Shown one piece after another: positions 8,742 to 17,763 of a stretch of 64,000 nt of DNA. Below the pieces are notes generated by a model, which saw only the letters and a program-made list of their open reading frames with translations, was not told where the DNA came from and did not search any database. Made by a program: the position numbers and the translations under genes. The DNA is taken from NCBI RefSeq assembly GCF_022836875.1, contig NZ_CP090376.1, forward strand, positions 1,674,001 to 1,738,000, read 5' to 3'. This DNA comes from Flavobacterium enshiense. GTDB taxonomy: Bacteria; Bacteroidota; Bacteroidia; Flavobacteriales; Flavobacteriaceae. The stretch's first letter is position 1. Every line of letters begins with the position of its first letter.

Positions 8742-9815
8742 TTATCTTCGGCCTCCGCCGCCACCGCCGCCACCGCCGGAACGACCTCCGCCGCCACCGC
8801 CTCCGTAGCCACCTCCGCCATAACCTCCGGAACTTCTAGGTGAAGAAGGTGTAGAATAGCTTCCTGAACTTCTAGGGGAAGATGGTGTGGAATAGCTTCC
8901 AGAACTTCTCGGGTTTGAGTAACTTCCAGAGCTTCTAGGAGTTGAATAGCTGTCGTTGCTTCTTGGGGTAGAATATTGGTAATTTCGTGGTTGTGTTCCC
9001 TGGCCGTTTCTAGGAGTTGAATATTGTCCGCTGCTTCTTGGGTTGGTGAAGTTTCCGCTTCTAGGCGTTACACTTTGATTGTTTAAACTTGAGTTTGCGC
9101 TTGGGTTGTAATATTGGCCACTGCTTCTTGTGTTACCTCTTGTGCCTGATGTAGCGCTATAATTTCTTCCACCATCAGCTCTGGTGCCTGAAGAATTGTA
9201 TTGCGTTGGATAGCCTCTTCTGTTTCCGTTGGTGTAAGAGTAGCTGCTTCGCCCTCCGCTGTAGGCATAACCGCCTCTTGTGCCGTAAGCATAGTTGCCA
9301 TAATAGCCGCAGTAGCCATAATGGTATCCGTAATAAGGGTAGTAGCAGTATGGGTTGTAATAGCCCCATCCGTAATATGGATAACCCCAGCCCCAGCCCC
9401 AGCTGATGCCCCAGCTCCATCCATAGTAAGGGTAGTACCATCCGTAGCCGGAATACCAGGGATTGTAGTAGCTATCGTAGTAATTTACGGTTACGTTTTT
9501 TGAATTTTCACCCCAACCGGCATAATTATCTTGCTGTTTGTAAACAATGGTGTCGTTGGTGGTGTCTGTAATGGCTCCGCTGTCATTAGGTGAATAATTG
9601 TCTTTATTGGCAGCAAAGTACTCTTTGTATTTGCTGTTTTGTGAAACATTGGCTTCTGTGTATTGATATTGAGGTTTTTCGGAAGAACCGTAAACGCCAT
9701 CATTGTCGTAATATGATGAGTTCTGATAGGAACCACAAGAAGAAGCCAAAAGTCCTACTAGTCCAAATAGTATATAAATGGATAAATTTCGGCCGGATAC
9801 GTATATAGTTTTCAT
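8742..9815 (-). CDS. Tyr/Gly-rich repetitive lipoprotein of unknown function
   Basis: I start it at the ATG at 9815 (MKTIYVSGRN), which puts the lipobox LLASSC in the right place and a promoter box just upstream; an upstream in-frame start at 9848 would sit on that promoter. After the lipidated Cys comes a hydrophilic segment. A strikingly aromatic Tyr/Trp/Gly region follows at about residues 120-180. The tail is built of imperfect repeats of the type SYSTPRSSG and ends in a Gly-rich run with Arg (GGGRSGGGGG...RR). The function is unknown. The composition suggests an extended, possibly surface-exposed and aggregating lipoprotein; that is inference. Coding strand and length (357 residues) are well supported by the lipobox and downstream terminator. 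Confidence 0.75.
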   Translation of the reverse strand: MKTIYVSGRNLSIYILFGLVGLLASSCGSYQNSSYYDNDGVYGSSEKPQYQYTEANVSQNSKYKEYFAANKDNYSPNDSGAITDTTNDTIVYKQQDNYAGWGENSKNVTVNYYDSYYNPWYSGYGWYYPYYGWSWGISWGWGWGYPYYGWGYYNPYCYYPYYGYHYGYCGYYGNYAYGTRGGYAYSGGRSSYSYTNGNRRGYPTQYNSSGTRADGGRNYSATSGTRGNTRSSGQYYNPSANSSLNNQSVTPRSGNFTNPRSSGQYSTPRNGQGTQPRNYQYSTPRSNDSYSTPRSSGSYSNPRSSGSYSTPSSPRSSGSYSTPSSPRSSGGYGGGGYGGGGGGGRSGGGGGGGGGRR

Positions 9816-9845
9816 ATCGATGGTGTTTTTTATTGTTGGACATAA

Positions 9846-9853
9846 CAAAATTA
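9846..9853 (-). promoter_or_regulatory. -7 box (TAATTTTG) for the lipoprotein gene
   Basis: An exact TAnnTTTG match on the minus strand, about 30 bases before the ATG at 9815. It helps decide that start over the in-frame codon at 9848. Confidence 0.5.
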
Positions 9854-9917
9854 GTTAGTTTTGTCGAACTATTTTCATTAAAGTAAGTTAAACAATATTT
9901 GTGCCAAAGTATTAAAA

Positions 9918-11396
9918 ATGAGTAAGAACTTAACGAAGCGATCAGAAGATTATTCCAAGTGGTATAATGAACTGGTTGTAAAAGCAGATTTAGCAGAAAA
10001 TTCCGGAGTAAGAGGTTGTATGGTTATCAAACCGTACGGATATGCAATTTGGGAAAAGATGCAGGGAGAATTAGACCGTATGTTCAAAGAAACAGGTCAC
10101 AGCAATGCGTATTTTCCGTTGTTCGTTCCGAAAAGTATGTTTGAAGCAGAAGAGAAAAATGCCGAAGGATTTGCTAAAGAATGTGCTATTGTTACGCATT
10201 ACAGATTAAAAAACGATCCTGATAACAAAGGGAAATTAATGGTAGACCCAAATGCCAAACTGGAAGAGGAATTAATTGTTCGTCCTACCAGTGAAGCAAT
10301 CATTTGGTCTACTTATAAAGGCTGGGTACAATCCTACAGAGATTTGCCGCTATTGATTAACCAATGGGCAAATGTGGTGCGTTGGGAAATGCGTACACGT
10401 TTGTTTTTGCGTACTGCTGAATTTTTATGGCAGGAAGGACATACAGCGCATGCTACTAAAGAAGAAGCATTGGCGGAATCAGTGCAGATGATGAATGTTT
10501 ATGCTGATTTCGCTCAGAATTTCATGGCTATTCCGGTAATGAAAGGTGTGAAAACCGAAACCGAGCGTTTTGCCGGAGCGGAAGAGACATACTGTATCGA
10601 AGCTTTGATGCAGGACGGGAAAGCACTTCAGGCAGGAACTTCACATTTCTTAGGGCAAAACTTCGCTAAAGCATTTGACGTGAAATTTGCGAATAAAGAA
10701 GGGAGACAGGAGCATGTTTGGGGAACGTCTTGGGGAGTTTCTACCCGTTTAATGGGGGCTTTGGTGATGACGCATTCCGATGATAACGGATTGGTGTTGC
10801 CTCCGAATTTAGCACCTATTCAAGTGGTAATTGTTCCAATTCACAGAACGGAAGAGCAATTAGAAGCAATTTCTGCACAAGTTAGTGAGTTAATGAAGGA
10901 ATTGCGTAAGGTAGGTGTTTCAGTTAAATTTGACGACAGAGATACCCAAAAGCCAGGGTTTAAGTTTGCAGAATGGGAATTGAAAGGAGTGCCCGTTCGT
11001 TTGGCTATAGGTCCTAATGATTTGGAAAACGGAACGTATGAAGTGGCGCGTCGTGATACTTTAACAAAAGAAACGGTTTCTAAAGAAGGGATTGTGGGTC
11101 ATCTTCAGGGTCTGTTGGAGCAAATTCAAAGCGATTTGTTTAATAAAGCATTGAGCTACAGGGATACACATATTACCGAGGTGAATTCGTTTGAGGAATT
11201 CAAGGATGTTTTGGAAAACAAAGGTGGTTTCCTGGCAGCACATTGGGATGGTACTCCAGAGACGGAAGAAAAGATAAAAGAACTTACAAAAGCGACCATT
11301 CGATGTATCGCTTTGGAGCGAAAAGAAGAGGCGGGAAGCTGTGTTTTTACAGGCAAACCATCCTCAGGCAGAGTGCTTTTCGCTAAAGCGTATTAA
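9918..11396 (+). CDS. proS: Prolyl-tRNA synthetase, archaeal/eukaryote-like (type 3)
   Basis: Charges tRNA-Pro with proline in the cytoplasm. The 492-residue length and the opening [25 protein letters not shown] fit the short class II ProRS lacking the large bacterial editing insert. Class II motif 2 is seen in [11 protein letters not shown] with [17 protein letters not shown], and motif 3 in [24 protein letters not shown]. The anticodon-binding domain begins near [14 protein letters not shown], and the C-terminal domain ends in GRVLFAKAY. This ProRS form is common in Bacteroidetes. A weak promoter box (AATATTTG, 9894-9901) lies just upstream. Three tRNA-Glu genes follow under their own promoter. 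Confidence 0.96.
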   Translation: MSKNLTKRSEDYSKWYNELVVKADLAENSGVRGCMVIKPYGYAIWEKMQGELDRMFKETGHSNAYFPLFVPKSMFEAEEKNAEGFAKECAIVTHYRLKNDPDNKGKLMVDPNAKLEEELIVRPTSEAIIWSTYKGWVQSYRDLPLLINQWANVVRWEMRTRLFLRTAEFLWQEGHTAHATKEEALAESVQMMNVYADFAQNFMAIPVMKGVKTETERFAGAEETYCIEALMQDGKALQAGTSHFLGQNFAKAFDVKFANKEGRQEHVWGTSWGVSTRLMGALVMTHSDDNGLVLPPNLAPIQVVIVPIHRTEEQLEAISAQVSELMKELRKVGVSVKFDDRDTQKPGFKFAEWELKGVPVRLAIGPNDLENGTYEVARRDTLTKETVSKEGIVGHLQGLLEQIQSDLFNKALSYRDTHITEVNSFEEFKDVLENKGGFLAAHWDGTPETEEKIKELTKATIRCIALERKEEAGSCVFTGKPSSGRVLFAKAY

Positions 11397-11423
11397 AAAA
11401 AAATAATTTTTTTGAGATAAGTG

Positions 11424-11453
11424 TTGCAAGAATAGAAATTAGTTGTATTTTTG
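11424..11453 (+). promoter_or_regulatory. Full Bacteroidetes promoter for the tRNA-Glu cluster
   Basis: TTG at 11424-11426 and TATTTTTG at 11446-11453 are separated by 19 bases, an excellent match to the TTG-N19-TAnnTTTG consensus of Flavobacterium. It sits 23 bases upstream of the first tRNA. Confidence 0.8.
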
Positions 11454-11476
11454 CAACCGCAATGAAGAAAAAAGAC

Positions 11477-11548
11477 GGCCCGTTCGTCTATCGGTTAGGA
11501 CGCCAGGTTTTCATCCTGGTAAGAGGGGTTCGATTCCCCTACGGGCTA
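11477..11548 (+). tRNA. tRNA-Glu (anticodon TTC), copy 1
   Basis: A 72-nt cloverleaf. The acceptor stem GGCCCGT pairs with ACGGGCT (with a G-U end pair). The anticodon stem CCAGG/CCTGG holds the loop TTTTCAT with anticodon TTC. The T arm is AGGGG-TTCGATT-CCCCT. CCA is not encoded. All 72 bases are identical to the next two copies. Confidence 0.96.
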
Positions 11549-11573
11549 CAACTTTTTTCTTTATTGCTTTACT

Positions 11574-11645
11574 GGCCCGTTCGTCTATCGGTTAGGACGC
11601 CAGGTTTTCATCCTGGTAAGAGGGGTTCGATTCCCCTACGGGCTA
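11574..11645 (+). tRNA. tRNA-Glu (anticodon TTC), copy 2
   Basis: Identical in all 72 positions to copy 1, from which it is separated by 25 bases. No promoter or terminator lies between them, so the three copies are probably processed from one transcript. Confidence 0.96.
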
Positions 11646-11687
11646 CTATTTATTGAAAAATTGGGCAACCAAAGAAATGAGCTTAAC

Positions 11688-11759
11688 GGCCCGTTCGTCT
11701 ATCGGTTAGGACGCCAGGTTTTCATCCTGGTAAGAGGGGTTCGATTCCCCTACGGGCTA
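11688..11759 (+). tRNA. tRNA-Glu (anticodon TTC), copy 3
   Basis: Identical in all 72 positions to copies 1 and 2; the spacer before it is 42 bases. It is the last of the tandem and is followed by a terminator hairpin. Confidence 0.96.
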
Positions 11760-11790
11760 CAAAATTAGTTGTGATTAAGTTTTATAAAAT

Positions 11791-11820
11791 AATGATTCAG
11801 TGTCTCGAATCATTGTTTTA
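11791..11820 (+). terminator. Terminator of the tRNA-Glu cluster
   Basis: AATGATTC (11791-11798) pairs perfectly with GAATCATT (11807-11814) and is followed by GTTTTATT. Confidence 0.6.
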
Positions 11821-11916
11821 TTGGTTAAAACCAAAGTGATTGTTCAGCAATTGTGGGAGGTTTTTCTTTTTTAGCTAATAGTTTAAAATAATTATTACAA
11901 TTAAAAAATTAAAAAA

Positions 11917-12168
11917 ATGGCAAATCATAAGTCAGCTTTAAAAAGAATTAGAAGCAACGAGAAAAAAAGAGTATTAAACAGATACCAACATAAAACTACA
12001 CGTAATGCTATTAAAGCAATCCGTTTAGCAACTGATAAAACTGAAGCATCTGCGAAATTATCTTCTGTAATCTCTATGATTGACAAATTAGCGAAGAAAA
12101 ACATCATCCACGCTAATAAAGCTTCAAACTTAAAATCAAAATTAACAAGACACGTAGCTGCTTTATAG
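11917..12168 (+). CDS. rpsT: 30S ribosomal protein S20
   Basis: An 83-residue, very basic protein that binds 16S rRNA in the small subunit. The N-terminus MANHKSALKRIRSNEKKR and the downstream helix LSSVISMIDKLAKKNIIHANKASNLKSKL are diagnostic of S20. The start is unambiguous. It is monocistronic, with a strong terminator immediately after the stop codon. I did not find a clear TAnnTTTG promoter in the upstream A/T-rich leader. Confidence 0.97.
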   Translation: MANHKSALKRIRSNEKKRVLNRYQHKTTRNAIKAIRLATDKTEASAKLSSVISMIDKLAKKNIIHANKASNLKSKLTRHVAAL

Positions 12169-12191
12169 TAGGCGTTCTTTGAAAAATAATC

Positions 12192-12218
12192 AAGCTCTCA
12201 TCATTGAGAGCTTTTTTT
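12192..12218 (+). terminator. Rho-independent terminator of rpsT
   Basis: A perfect 9-bp stem AAGCTCTCA/TGAGAGCTT (12192-12200, 12205-12213) with a 4-nt loop, followed by a T run. Confidence 0.85.
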
Positions 12219-12287
12219 ATTATTATCAATAGGTTAAAATTTAGCTAACTAGTTCATAGTTAGTATTTTTAATTCAAAAAATAGTTG

Positions 12288-12295
12288 TACTTTTG
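12288..12295 (+). promoter_or_regulatory. -7 box (TACTTTTG) for typA
   Basis: An exact TAnnTTTG match 18 bases before the ATG at 12314. It overlaps an in-frame TTG at 12293, which is therefore not the start codon. Confidence 0.6.
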
Positions 12296-12313
12296 CACCT
12301 TCAAAATTTGTAT

Positions 12314-14113
12314 ATGACTTCAATTAGAAACATCGCGATTATTGCTCACGTTGACCACGGTAAAACAACATTGGTTGACAAAATTATGTATCACTGTCAG
12401 TTATTCCGTGAAAACGAAAACACAGGTGATTTGATCTTGGATAACAACGATTTAGAACGAGAAAGAGGAATTACCATCACTTCTAAAAACGTTTCCGTAA
12501 CTTACAAAGGAACAAAAATCAACATTATCGACACTCCTGGTCACGCCGATTTTGGTGGTGAAGTAGAGCGTGTATTGAATATGGCGGATGGTGTTTGTTT
12601 ATTGGTGGATGCTTTTGAAGGCCCAATGCCACAAACCCGTTTCGTATTGCAAAAAGCGATTGATTTAGGATTAAAGCCATGTGTGGTTATTAATAAAGTA
12701 GATAAAGAAAACTGTACTCCGGAAGAAGTTCATGAGAAAGTTTTCGACTTAATGTTCGAATTAGGCGCTACCGAAGCGCAGTTGGATTTCCCGACAGTGT
12801 ACGGTTCTGCTAAAAATAACTGGATGTCTGATGACTTCAGAAATCAGACTGAAAACATCGAGCCATTATTGGATATGGTTTTAGAGCACGTTCCGGCTCC
12901 GAAAGTATCGGAAGGAACTCCTCAGATGTTAATCACATCTTTAGATTTCTCTTCTTTTACAGGACGTATCGCTATCGGTCGTTTGGAAAGAGGTGTTATG
13001 ACTGAAGGTATGCCAATCTCTTTGGTAAAAAGAGACGGGAAAATCATCAAATCAAGAATTAAGGAATTACACACTTTTGAAGGTCTTGGACGTAAAAAAG
13101 TTACCGAAGTAATTGCTGGAGATATTTGTGCGATTGTTGGTATTGAAGGATTTGAAATTGGAGATACTATTGCTGATTTCGAAAACCCGGAAGCATTAGC
13201 GTCTATCGCCATTGATGAGCCAACCATGAGCATGTTGTTTACGATTAATGATTCGCCATTCTTTGGTAAAGAAGGTAAATTCGTTACTTCAAGACACATT
13301 AAAGATCGTTTGGCTAAAGAATTAGAGAAAAACTTAGCGTTAAGAGTTGGTGATACCGATTCAGCAGATAAATTCATGGTATTCGGTCGTGGTGTATTGC
13401 ACTTATCGGTACTTATTGAAACAATGCGTCGTGAAGGATATGAATTACAGATTGGTCAGCCACAGGTAATCATCAAAGAAGTTGATGGTGTTAAATGTGA
13501 GCCAATTGAGGAATTGACTATCGACTTACCGGAAAACCTTTCTGGTAGAGCAGTAGAATTTGTTTCTGTTCGTAAAGGAGAAATGTTAAGTATGGAAGGT
13601 AAAGGCGATCGTATGATTGTGAAATTCAACATTCCTTCTCGTGGGATCATCGGATTGAGAAATCAATTACTTACCGCTACGGCTGGTGAGGCGATTATGG
13701 CACACCGTTTTATCGGGTACGAACCATTTAAAGGTGAGATTCCAGGAAGAAATAACGGGTCGTTAATCTCTATGGAGAACGGAAAAGCTATTCCTTATTC
13801 TATTGATAAATTACAAGACAGAGGTAAATTCTTCGTTGATCCGAATGAAGATATCTATGAAGGTCAGGTTATTGGTGAAAACACCCGTAGCGATGATATG
13901 ACTGTGAACGTAACTAAGACTAAGAAACTTTCTAACGTTCGTTCGTCTGGTGCTGATGATAAAGCAAGAATTATTCCTGCTATCAAATTCTCATTGGAAG
14001 AAGCATTAGAATACATTCAAAAAGATGAGTATGTTGAGGTAACGCCAAAATCGTTACGTTTACGTAAAATCCATTTGACTGAAAATGACAGAAAACGTTT
14101 CAAGATTGCATAA
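12314..14113 (+). CDS. typA: Ribosome-associated GTPase TypA/BipA
   Basis: A 599-residue translational GTPase of the EF-G/LepA group that acts in ribosome assembly and stress adaptation. The start [20 protein letters not shown] is the standard BipA N-terminus; an in-frame TTG at 12293 falls inside the promoter box and is rejected. GTP-binding motifs are visible: HVDHGKT (residues 12-18), ERERGITI (switch I/G2), [14 protein letters not shown] (G3) and [13 protein letters not shown] (G4). The C-terminal BipA-specific segment includes [23 protein letters not shown]. It is monocistronic with its own promoter and terminator. Confidence 0.96.
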   Translation: MTSIRNIAIIAHVDHGKTTLVDKIMYHCQLFRENENTGDLILDNNDLERERGITITSKNVSVTYKGTKINIIDTPGHADFGGEVERVLNMADGVCLLVDAFEGPMPQTRFVLQKAIDLGLKPCVVINKVDKENCTPEEVHEKVFDLMFELGATEAQLDFPTVYGSAKNNWMSDDFRNQTENIEPLLDMVLEHVPAPKVSEGTPQMLITSLDFSSFTGRIAIGRLERGVMTEGMPISLVKRDGKIIKSRIKELHTFEGLGRKKVTEVIAGDICAIVGIEGFEIGDTIADFENPEALASIAIDEPTMSMLFTINDSPFFGKEGKFVTSRHIKDRLAKELEKNLALRVGDTDSADKFMVFGRGVLHLSVLIETMRREGYELQIGQPQVIIKEVDGVKCEPIEELTIDLPENLSGRAVEFVSVRKGEMLSMEGKGDRMIVKFNIPSRGIIGLRNQLLTATAGEAIMAHRFIGYEPFKGEIPGRNNGSLISMENGKAIPYSIDKLQDRGKFFVDPNEDIYEGQVIGENTRSDDMTVNVTKTKKLSNVRSSGADDKARIIPAIKFSLEEALEYIQKDEYVEVTPKSLRLRKIHLTENDRKRFKIA

Positions 14114-14133
14114 TCTTATCGTACTATACAATG

Positions 14134-14164
14134 AAAAGCCACTCAAACGAGTGGCTTTTTTTAT
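14134..14164. terminator. Bidirectional terminator between typA and the YeaQ-like gene
   Basis: AAAAGCCACTC (14134-14144) and GAGTGGCTTTT (14149-14159) form an 11-bp stem around AAAC. It has T tracts on both strands and serves two convergent genes. Confidence 0.85.
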
Positions 14165-14418
14165 TATTTCGGTTTTCCTTTGAAAAGTAGATTTACGATT
14201 GCTAAAATAACAATGGCACCAATGGCACCGGTTAAAATCGCCCCTAAAATACCGGTTCCAAGACTTATCCCAAGCTTACCTAAGAGCCAATATCCTACAA
14301 AACTTCCTAAAATACCAACAACGATATTGCCTAATAATCCCAAACTGCCTCCGCTGAAAATCTGGCTCCCCAACCATCCGGCTATAGCCCCGATGATTAA
14401 TGTCCCTATTAATTCCAT
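14164..14418 (-). CDS. GlsB/YeaQ/YmgE family small membrane protein
   Basis: An 84-residue protein made almost entirely of three hydrophobic, glycine-rich segments. The pattern IIGAIAGWLGSQIFSGGSLGLLGNIVVGILGSFVGYWLLGKLGI is typical of the transglycosylase-associated (YeaQ/GlsB) family. These small inner-membrane proteins are linked to general stress responses, but their mechanism is unknown. The protein ends in a short basic tail, FKGKPK. It is transcribed towards typA and shares the terminator between them. Confidence 0.85.
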   Translation of the reverse strand: MELIGTLIIGAIAGWLGSQIFSGGSLGLLGNIVVGILGSFVGYWLLGKLGISLGTGILGAILTGAIGAIVILAIVNLLFKGKPK

Positions 14419-14506
14419 AATGTATTGGTTTATAAGTTGATAGCTACAAAGTTACCACTATAAATTCACAAAACGATATCATTTATAGTATGAATATTGA
14501 GAAGAC

Positions 14507-16831
14507 TTATCGCTTTAAAGTGAAATGGCCTTTTATATTTCTGCCATTATCCAAGGTAAGGTTAAACCAATAATCATCCGATGGCAATGCAGAATTGTTT
14601 AAAGTACCATTCCATCCATCGTTTAGAGGGAAAATATGTTTTACAAGTTTACCGTAACGATCAAAAATGAAGAGTTTGGAATTTGGATATTCACTGTCAA
14701 GATTTTTAATTGCCCAAATATCATTGTAACCGTCTCCGTTAGGCGTGAAAAACCTCGGGTAATCCAATACAATAATATGTTGAGGTCTAGTGGTGCCGCA
14801 ACCATTTTTATCACGGACAAAAACCTGATATTCTCCAGGTAAAACATTTGTAAAAACATTACTGTCCTGATAAACGACGCCATCTAATGAGAATTCATAA
14901 TTTCCGTTTCCGCTTACATGCACAGTGACAGAATTGTTCATTCCTGAAAAACTGTTTACTTCAATACTTATGATAGTTGCCACTTCCGAAGCAATAACTG
15001 TAAATGTTTTAGAAGTAACGCAATTATCCGCATTGGTAACGGTCACAGTATAATCTTCAGATTCGGAAACCGTTATGGATTGCGCGTTTTGAACAGGTGT
15101 CGTATCCCATGAATAACTGGTATAACCACTCCCGGCATCCAATACTATACTTTCGCCGTTGCAAAGTACAATTGTTTCATCGAGTAAGTTAGGAAAAGAA
15201 TTTACTTTCAGAGTCACAGGAATTATTCCATAACAATCCGGTCCGTTAATAATACGTGCATAAATGGTTTGCTGATTTGCAATTGTATTTGTGAATGGTG
15301 TGTTTAGTTGGTTATTCTCGAGAAGAGCGTCCTGTGAACTTATGAAATATTTAATGATATAATTTGCTGGTAACGAATTGTTAGCAATGATTTGTTGTGA
15401 TATTGCATCTAAATCAAAAGGATGTAAGCCATCTTGTGGTTCAGTTGAATCACAGATAATTACGGGGGCAAGCGGATTTACGGCATTGTTAACTGTTTGA
15501 AGCGTGATGGTGGCATAATCGACAGGACAACCAAACTTATTTTCAACTCGAACTACAATAGTATTTCCCTGGCTGTTTGAATACGATTGAGGATTAGTGA
15601 TTTTATTTTGTTGGTTTTGGGCATCTGTTAAGCTGTGGTAATACCCAGTGATGGATATTACGTTTAATCCTCCCGTAATAGTTTGAGTGGCAGTGTTTAA
15701 ATTAAATGCGCTGATACCATCATTGTTGTCATCACATTGGACTAAAACAGCATCATTTGGTGTAGGGACATATTCAACATTCATATAGCCGCGAACTTTA
15801 CAAGTACCTACATCTGCAAGCAGCATATATACGCCTGCAGAAGCAATGGTATAGGTAGGAGAACTGATATTGATATAACCGGGAATAGGTGTGCCGTTTT
15901 TGTGCCAGGTATAGCTTCGTGTGCCTGGTACAATATAATCTGGTGTTATGGTAAGGGTTTCTCCAGGACAAAGCGGGTTTCCGTTCGCAAATAAACGATC
16001 TTCTCCCATAGCATAATCGTTACTGAAAGTATTACCGCCAATAAAAATAGCCGAATCATAAAGATTATTTGCCTGATCGGCAATAACTAACTTGACATGA
16101 TATGATATTCCGGGTTCTATGTCAGCCTCTGCATTCATAATCTGCGTCTGACCGTTAAAATTGGTGGGATAGATCCTTCCGTTGAAAGCGTCAAAATATT
16201 CAGCATTTGCTGGTGGACATGTTGTTCCAGATCCTCTAACAGTGGTCACTTTTACCGGAATGGTTGTTTTTGGTACAACGCCTAGGTTCTTATAGTTTGG
16301 GGAGCTGTTTTTTTTTATCAGAAGGGCAAATCCATCAGAAGAATTACATTGGTTAGATTTGGGATTTGATAAATATTGTTCTGATGAAAATATGTAATTG
16401 AAACTTACGTAATTGGTCACCGAAACAAAATCAAATTCGACTATGGTGGCATTAACGGTGTTGTTTTCTCCGATGGCTCGCTCCAAGTCTGAATCTCCCG
16501 GCCAGTTTGTAGGTCCTTGACTAAGTAAGGTTGTGTTAGGTCCGACAGCTGATGAAGCTTTGCCGGTGGAAATAATCAACCCATGTCCTAATGGGAATCC
16601 TGAAGAATTTGCGTTAAACCAGGCATAACTTTTTTGTCCATTGCCAAAATTCCATCCAGTAATCGAAACATTTGTCGGTTCCACACAGCTTTCAGTCGAA
16701 AAAAGATCCTTGACCAATTGTGTAGGAGTCTTGGTATTGTCAATGGTAATATATTGCGCATTAGAAGATATACTGAACAATACGAACAGTAGGAGTAATG
16801 GTATTTGATATGGGATATAGGATGTATGCAT
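14507..16831 (-). CDS. T9SS-exported choice-of-anchor-L protein with type B C-terminal sorting domain
   Basis: A 774-residue secreted protein with an N-terminal signal peptide (IPLLLLFVLFSISSNAQ). Residues about 30-260 form a choice-of-anchor-L-type domain (GHGLIISTGKASSAVGPN, VEFDFVSVTNYVSFNYIFSSEQY, DGFALLIKK). Ig- or PKD-like modules follow. The C-terminus (FFTPNGDGYNDIW, LFIFDRYGKLVKH, GWNGTLNNSALPSDDYWF, GHFTLKR) is the gliding-motility-associated type B sorting domain used by the type IX secretion system. It is therefore probably delivered to the cell surface or outside; its ligand is unknown. It is the last gene of a run of four on the minus strand, 15 bases after the ABC permease gene. 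Confidence 0.9.
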   Translation of the reverse strand: MHTSYIPYQIPLLLLFVLFSISSNAQYITIDNTKTPTQLVKDLFSTESCVEPTNVSITGWNFGNGQKSYAWFNANSSGFPLGHGLIISTGKASSAVGPNTTLLSQGPTNWPGDSDLERAIGENNTVNATIVEFDFVSVTNYVSFNYIFSSEQYLSNPKSNQCNSSDGFALLIKKNSSPNYKNLGVVPKTTIPVKVTTVRGSGTTCPPANAEYFDAFNGRIYPTNFNGQTQIMNAEADIEPGISYHVKLVIADQANNLYDSAIFIGGNTFSNDYAMGEDRLFANGNPLCPGETLTITPDYIVPGTRSYTWHKNGTPIPGYINISSPTYTIASAGVYMLLADVGTCKVRGYMNVEYVPTPNDAVLVQCDDNNDGISAFNLNTATQTITGGLNVISITGYYHSLTDAQNQQNKITNPQSYSNSQGNTIVVRVENKFGCPVDYATITLQTVNNAVNPLAPVIICDSTEPQDGLHPFDLDAISQQIIANNSLPANYIIKYFISSQDALLENNQLNTPFTNTIANQQTIYARIINGPDCYGIIPVTLKVNSFPNLLDETIVLCNGESIVLDAGSGYTSYSWDTTPVQNAQSITVSESEDYTVTVTNADNCVTSKTFTVIASEVATIISIEVNSFSGMNNSVTVHVSGNGNYEFSLDGVVYQDSNVFTNVLPGEYQVFVRDKNGCGTTRPQHIIVLDYPRFFTPNGDGYNDIWAIKNLDSEYPNSKLFIFDRYGKLVKHIFPLNDGWNGTLNNSALPSDDYWFNLTLDNGRNIKGHFTLKR

Positions 16832-16846
16832 AGTACCTTAAAGATA

Positions 16847-17683
16847 CTACAAGTCTCTCTTTTTCAGAATTTTAAACGACATAATAACAAAAATAACTGT
16901 CCAAATTAACGCGATGAAGATGGAGGAGAAATGAACATTGTAATCCTTGATGTTTTCCACTCCAATTTGAGTGCTGACTGTTTTAATGAAATTCAACCTA
17001 CTTATGGGTTCTATGATCAGATTGGACATTGATTCAAGAGGGAAAAATTTAAAGATTGTATTGGCTCTGTCGAAATCATCAAATACAAATTTGCCCATTA
17101 TTCCGTAGGTGACTTTTTCTATGAAAAACCAAACCATTAAAAAACCAAGCGCAAATGCAGAACGTTTGATTAATATGCCAAGAAATAGACAGAAAGAGAA
17201 AAAAGCAACCAACTTGATAAAATAAGCCATCAGGTATTCCAGATCCGAAAAAACAATACCTATTTCATTATAGGAAGAAAATGAATAACCTAAGATGAGG
17301 GTAACGATAAAGACAAACACTGTTGAAATTCCGGCAAATAAAAGTACGGTTAGAAATTTTGACAGAATGAATTCTTTTTTACTCATTCCGTCAATAAGAT
17401 TTTGTTTAAGCGTCCCATAGCTGTACTCGTTTGCTATCATCGAAACGATAACAACAGCCAAGAAAAGTTTTAACCACGCCACAAAATAAGTGTTGAAATG
17501 CCAGATGTAAGGGAAATTAAAGATACCGCTATCGGCTGCATTAAATTTAAAAGGGCCTAAATCGAATTTGATCGAGGCAACTAATGAAATAAAGCAGATC
17601 AGTACAAAATAGGTGATGATCAGTACGCGGCTAGCGTGGTTTTTCCAAAGTTTTTGTAATTCTATATTTAAAAGTCGTTTCAT
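16847..17683 (-). CDS. ABC-2 type transporter permease
   Basis: A 278-residue permease with about six hydrophobic segments (near residues 20-40, 65-85, 110-130, 150-170, 175-195 and 250-270). An N-terminal cytoplasmic segment, MKRLLNIELQKLWKNHASRV, is typical of ABC-2 permeases. EYSYGTLKQNLIDGMSKKEFILSK is the recognisable coupling-region motif of the bacitracin-exporter-like class. It is encoded 80 bases after its ATPase partner and directly before the T9SS protein. The exported substrate is unknown. Confidence 0.87.
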   Translation of the reverse strand: MKRLLNIELQKLWKNHASRVLIITYFVLICFISLVASIKFDLGPFKFNAADSGIFNFPYIWHFNTYFVAWLKLFLAVVIVSMIANEYSYGTLKQNLIDGMSKKEFILSKFLTVLLFAGISTVFVFIVTLILGYSFSSYNEIGIVFSDLEYLMAYFIKLVAFFSFCLFLGILIKRSAFALGFLMVWFFIEKVTYGIMGKFVFDDFDRANTIFKFFPLESMSNLIIEPISRLNFIKTVSTQIGVENIKDYNVHFSSIFIALIWTVIFVIMSFKILKKRDL

Positions 17684-17701
17684 TTTTTATTTGGGAATTA
17701 G

Positions 17702-17720
17702 TCCCGAAGGCATATCGGGT
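17702..17720. repeat. Small TCCCGA...TCGGG inverted repeat
   Basis: CCCGA (17703-17707) and TCGGG (17715-17719) face each other between the ABC permease and ATPase genes. It resembles a decayed member of the TCCCGATA/TATCGGGA palindrome family at 49939-50069. Confidence 0.4.
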
Positions 17721-17763
17721 CCATTTTTTTGAATTTGATTAGTTGCTAGTGTAACTCGAATAG

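Noticed and set aside
8750..9120. Short repeated units resembling a CRISPR array or minisatellite
   Set aside because: The units are in frame within the lipoprotein gene and encode SYSTPRSSG-type repeats; lengths and spacings are irregular and no cas genes are near.
9083..9503. Several long frames on both strands opposite or out of frame with the lipoprotein gene
   Set aside because: They are shadows of its low-complexity coding sequence, with extreme composition and no start context.
11462..11656. A 64-codon frame on the plus strand across the first two tRNA-Glu genes
   Set aside because: It is produced by the repeated tRNA sequence itself and contains two near-identical halves encoded by the tRNAs; it is not a protein gene.
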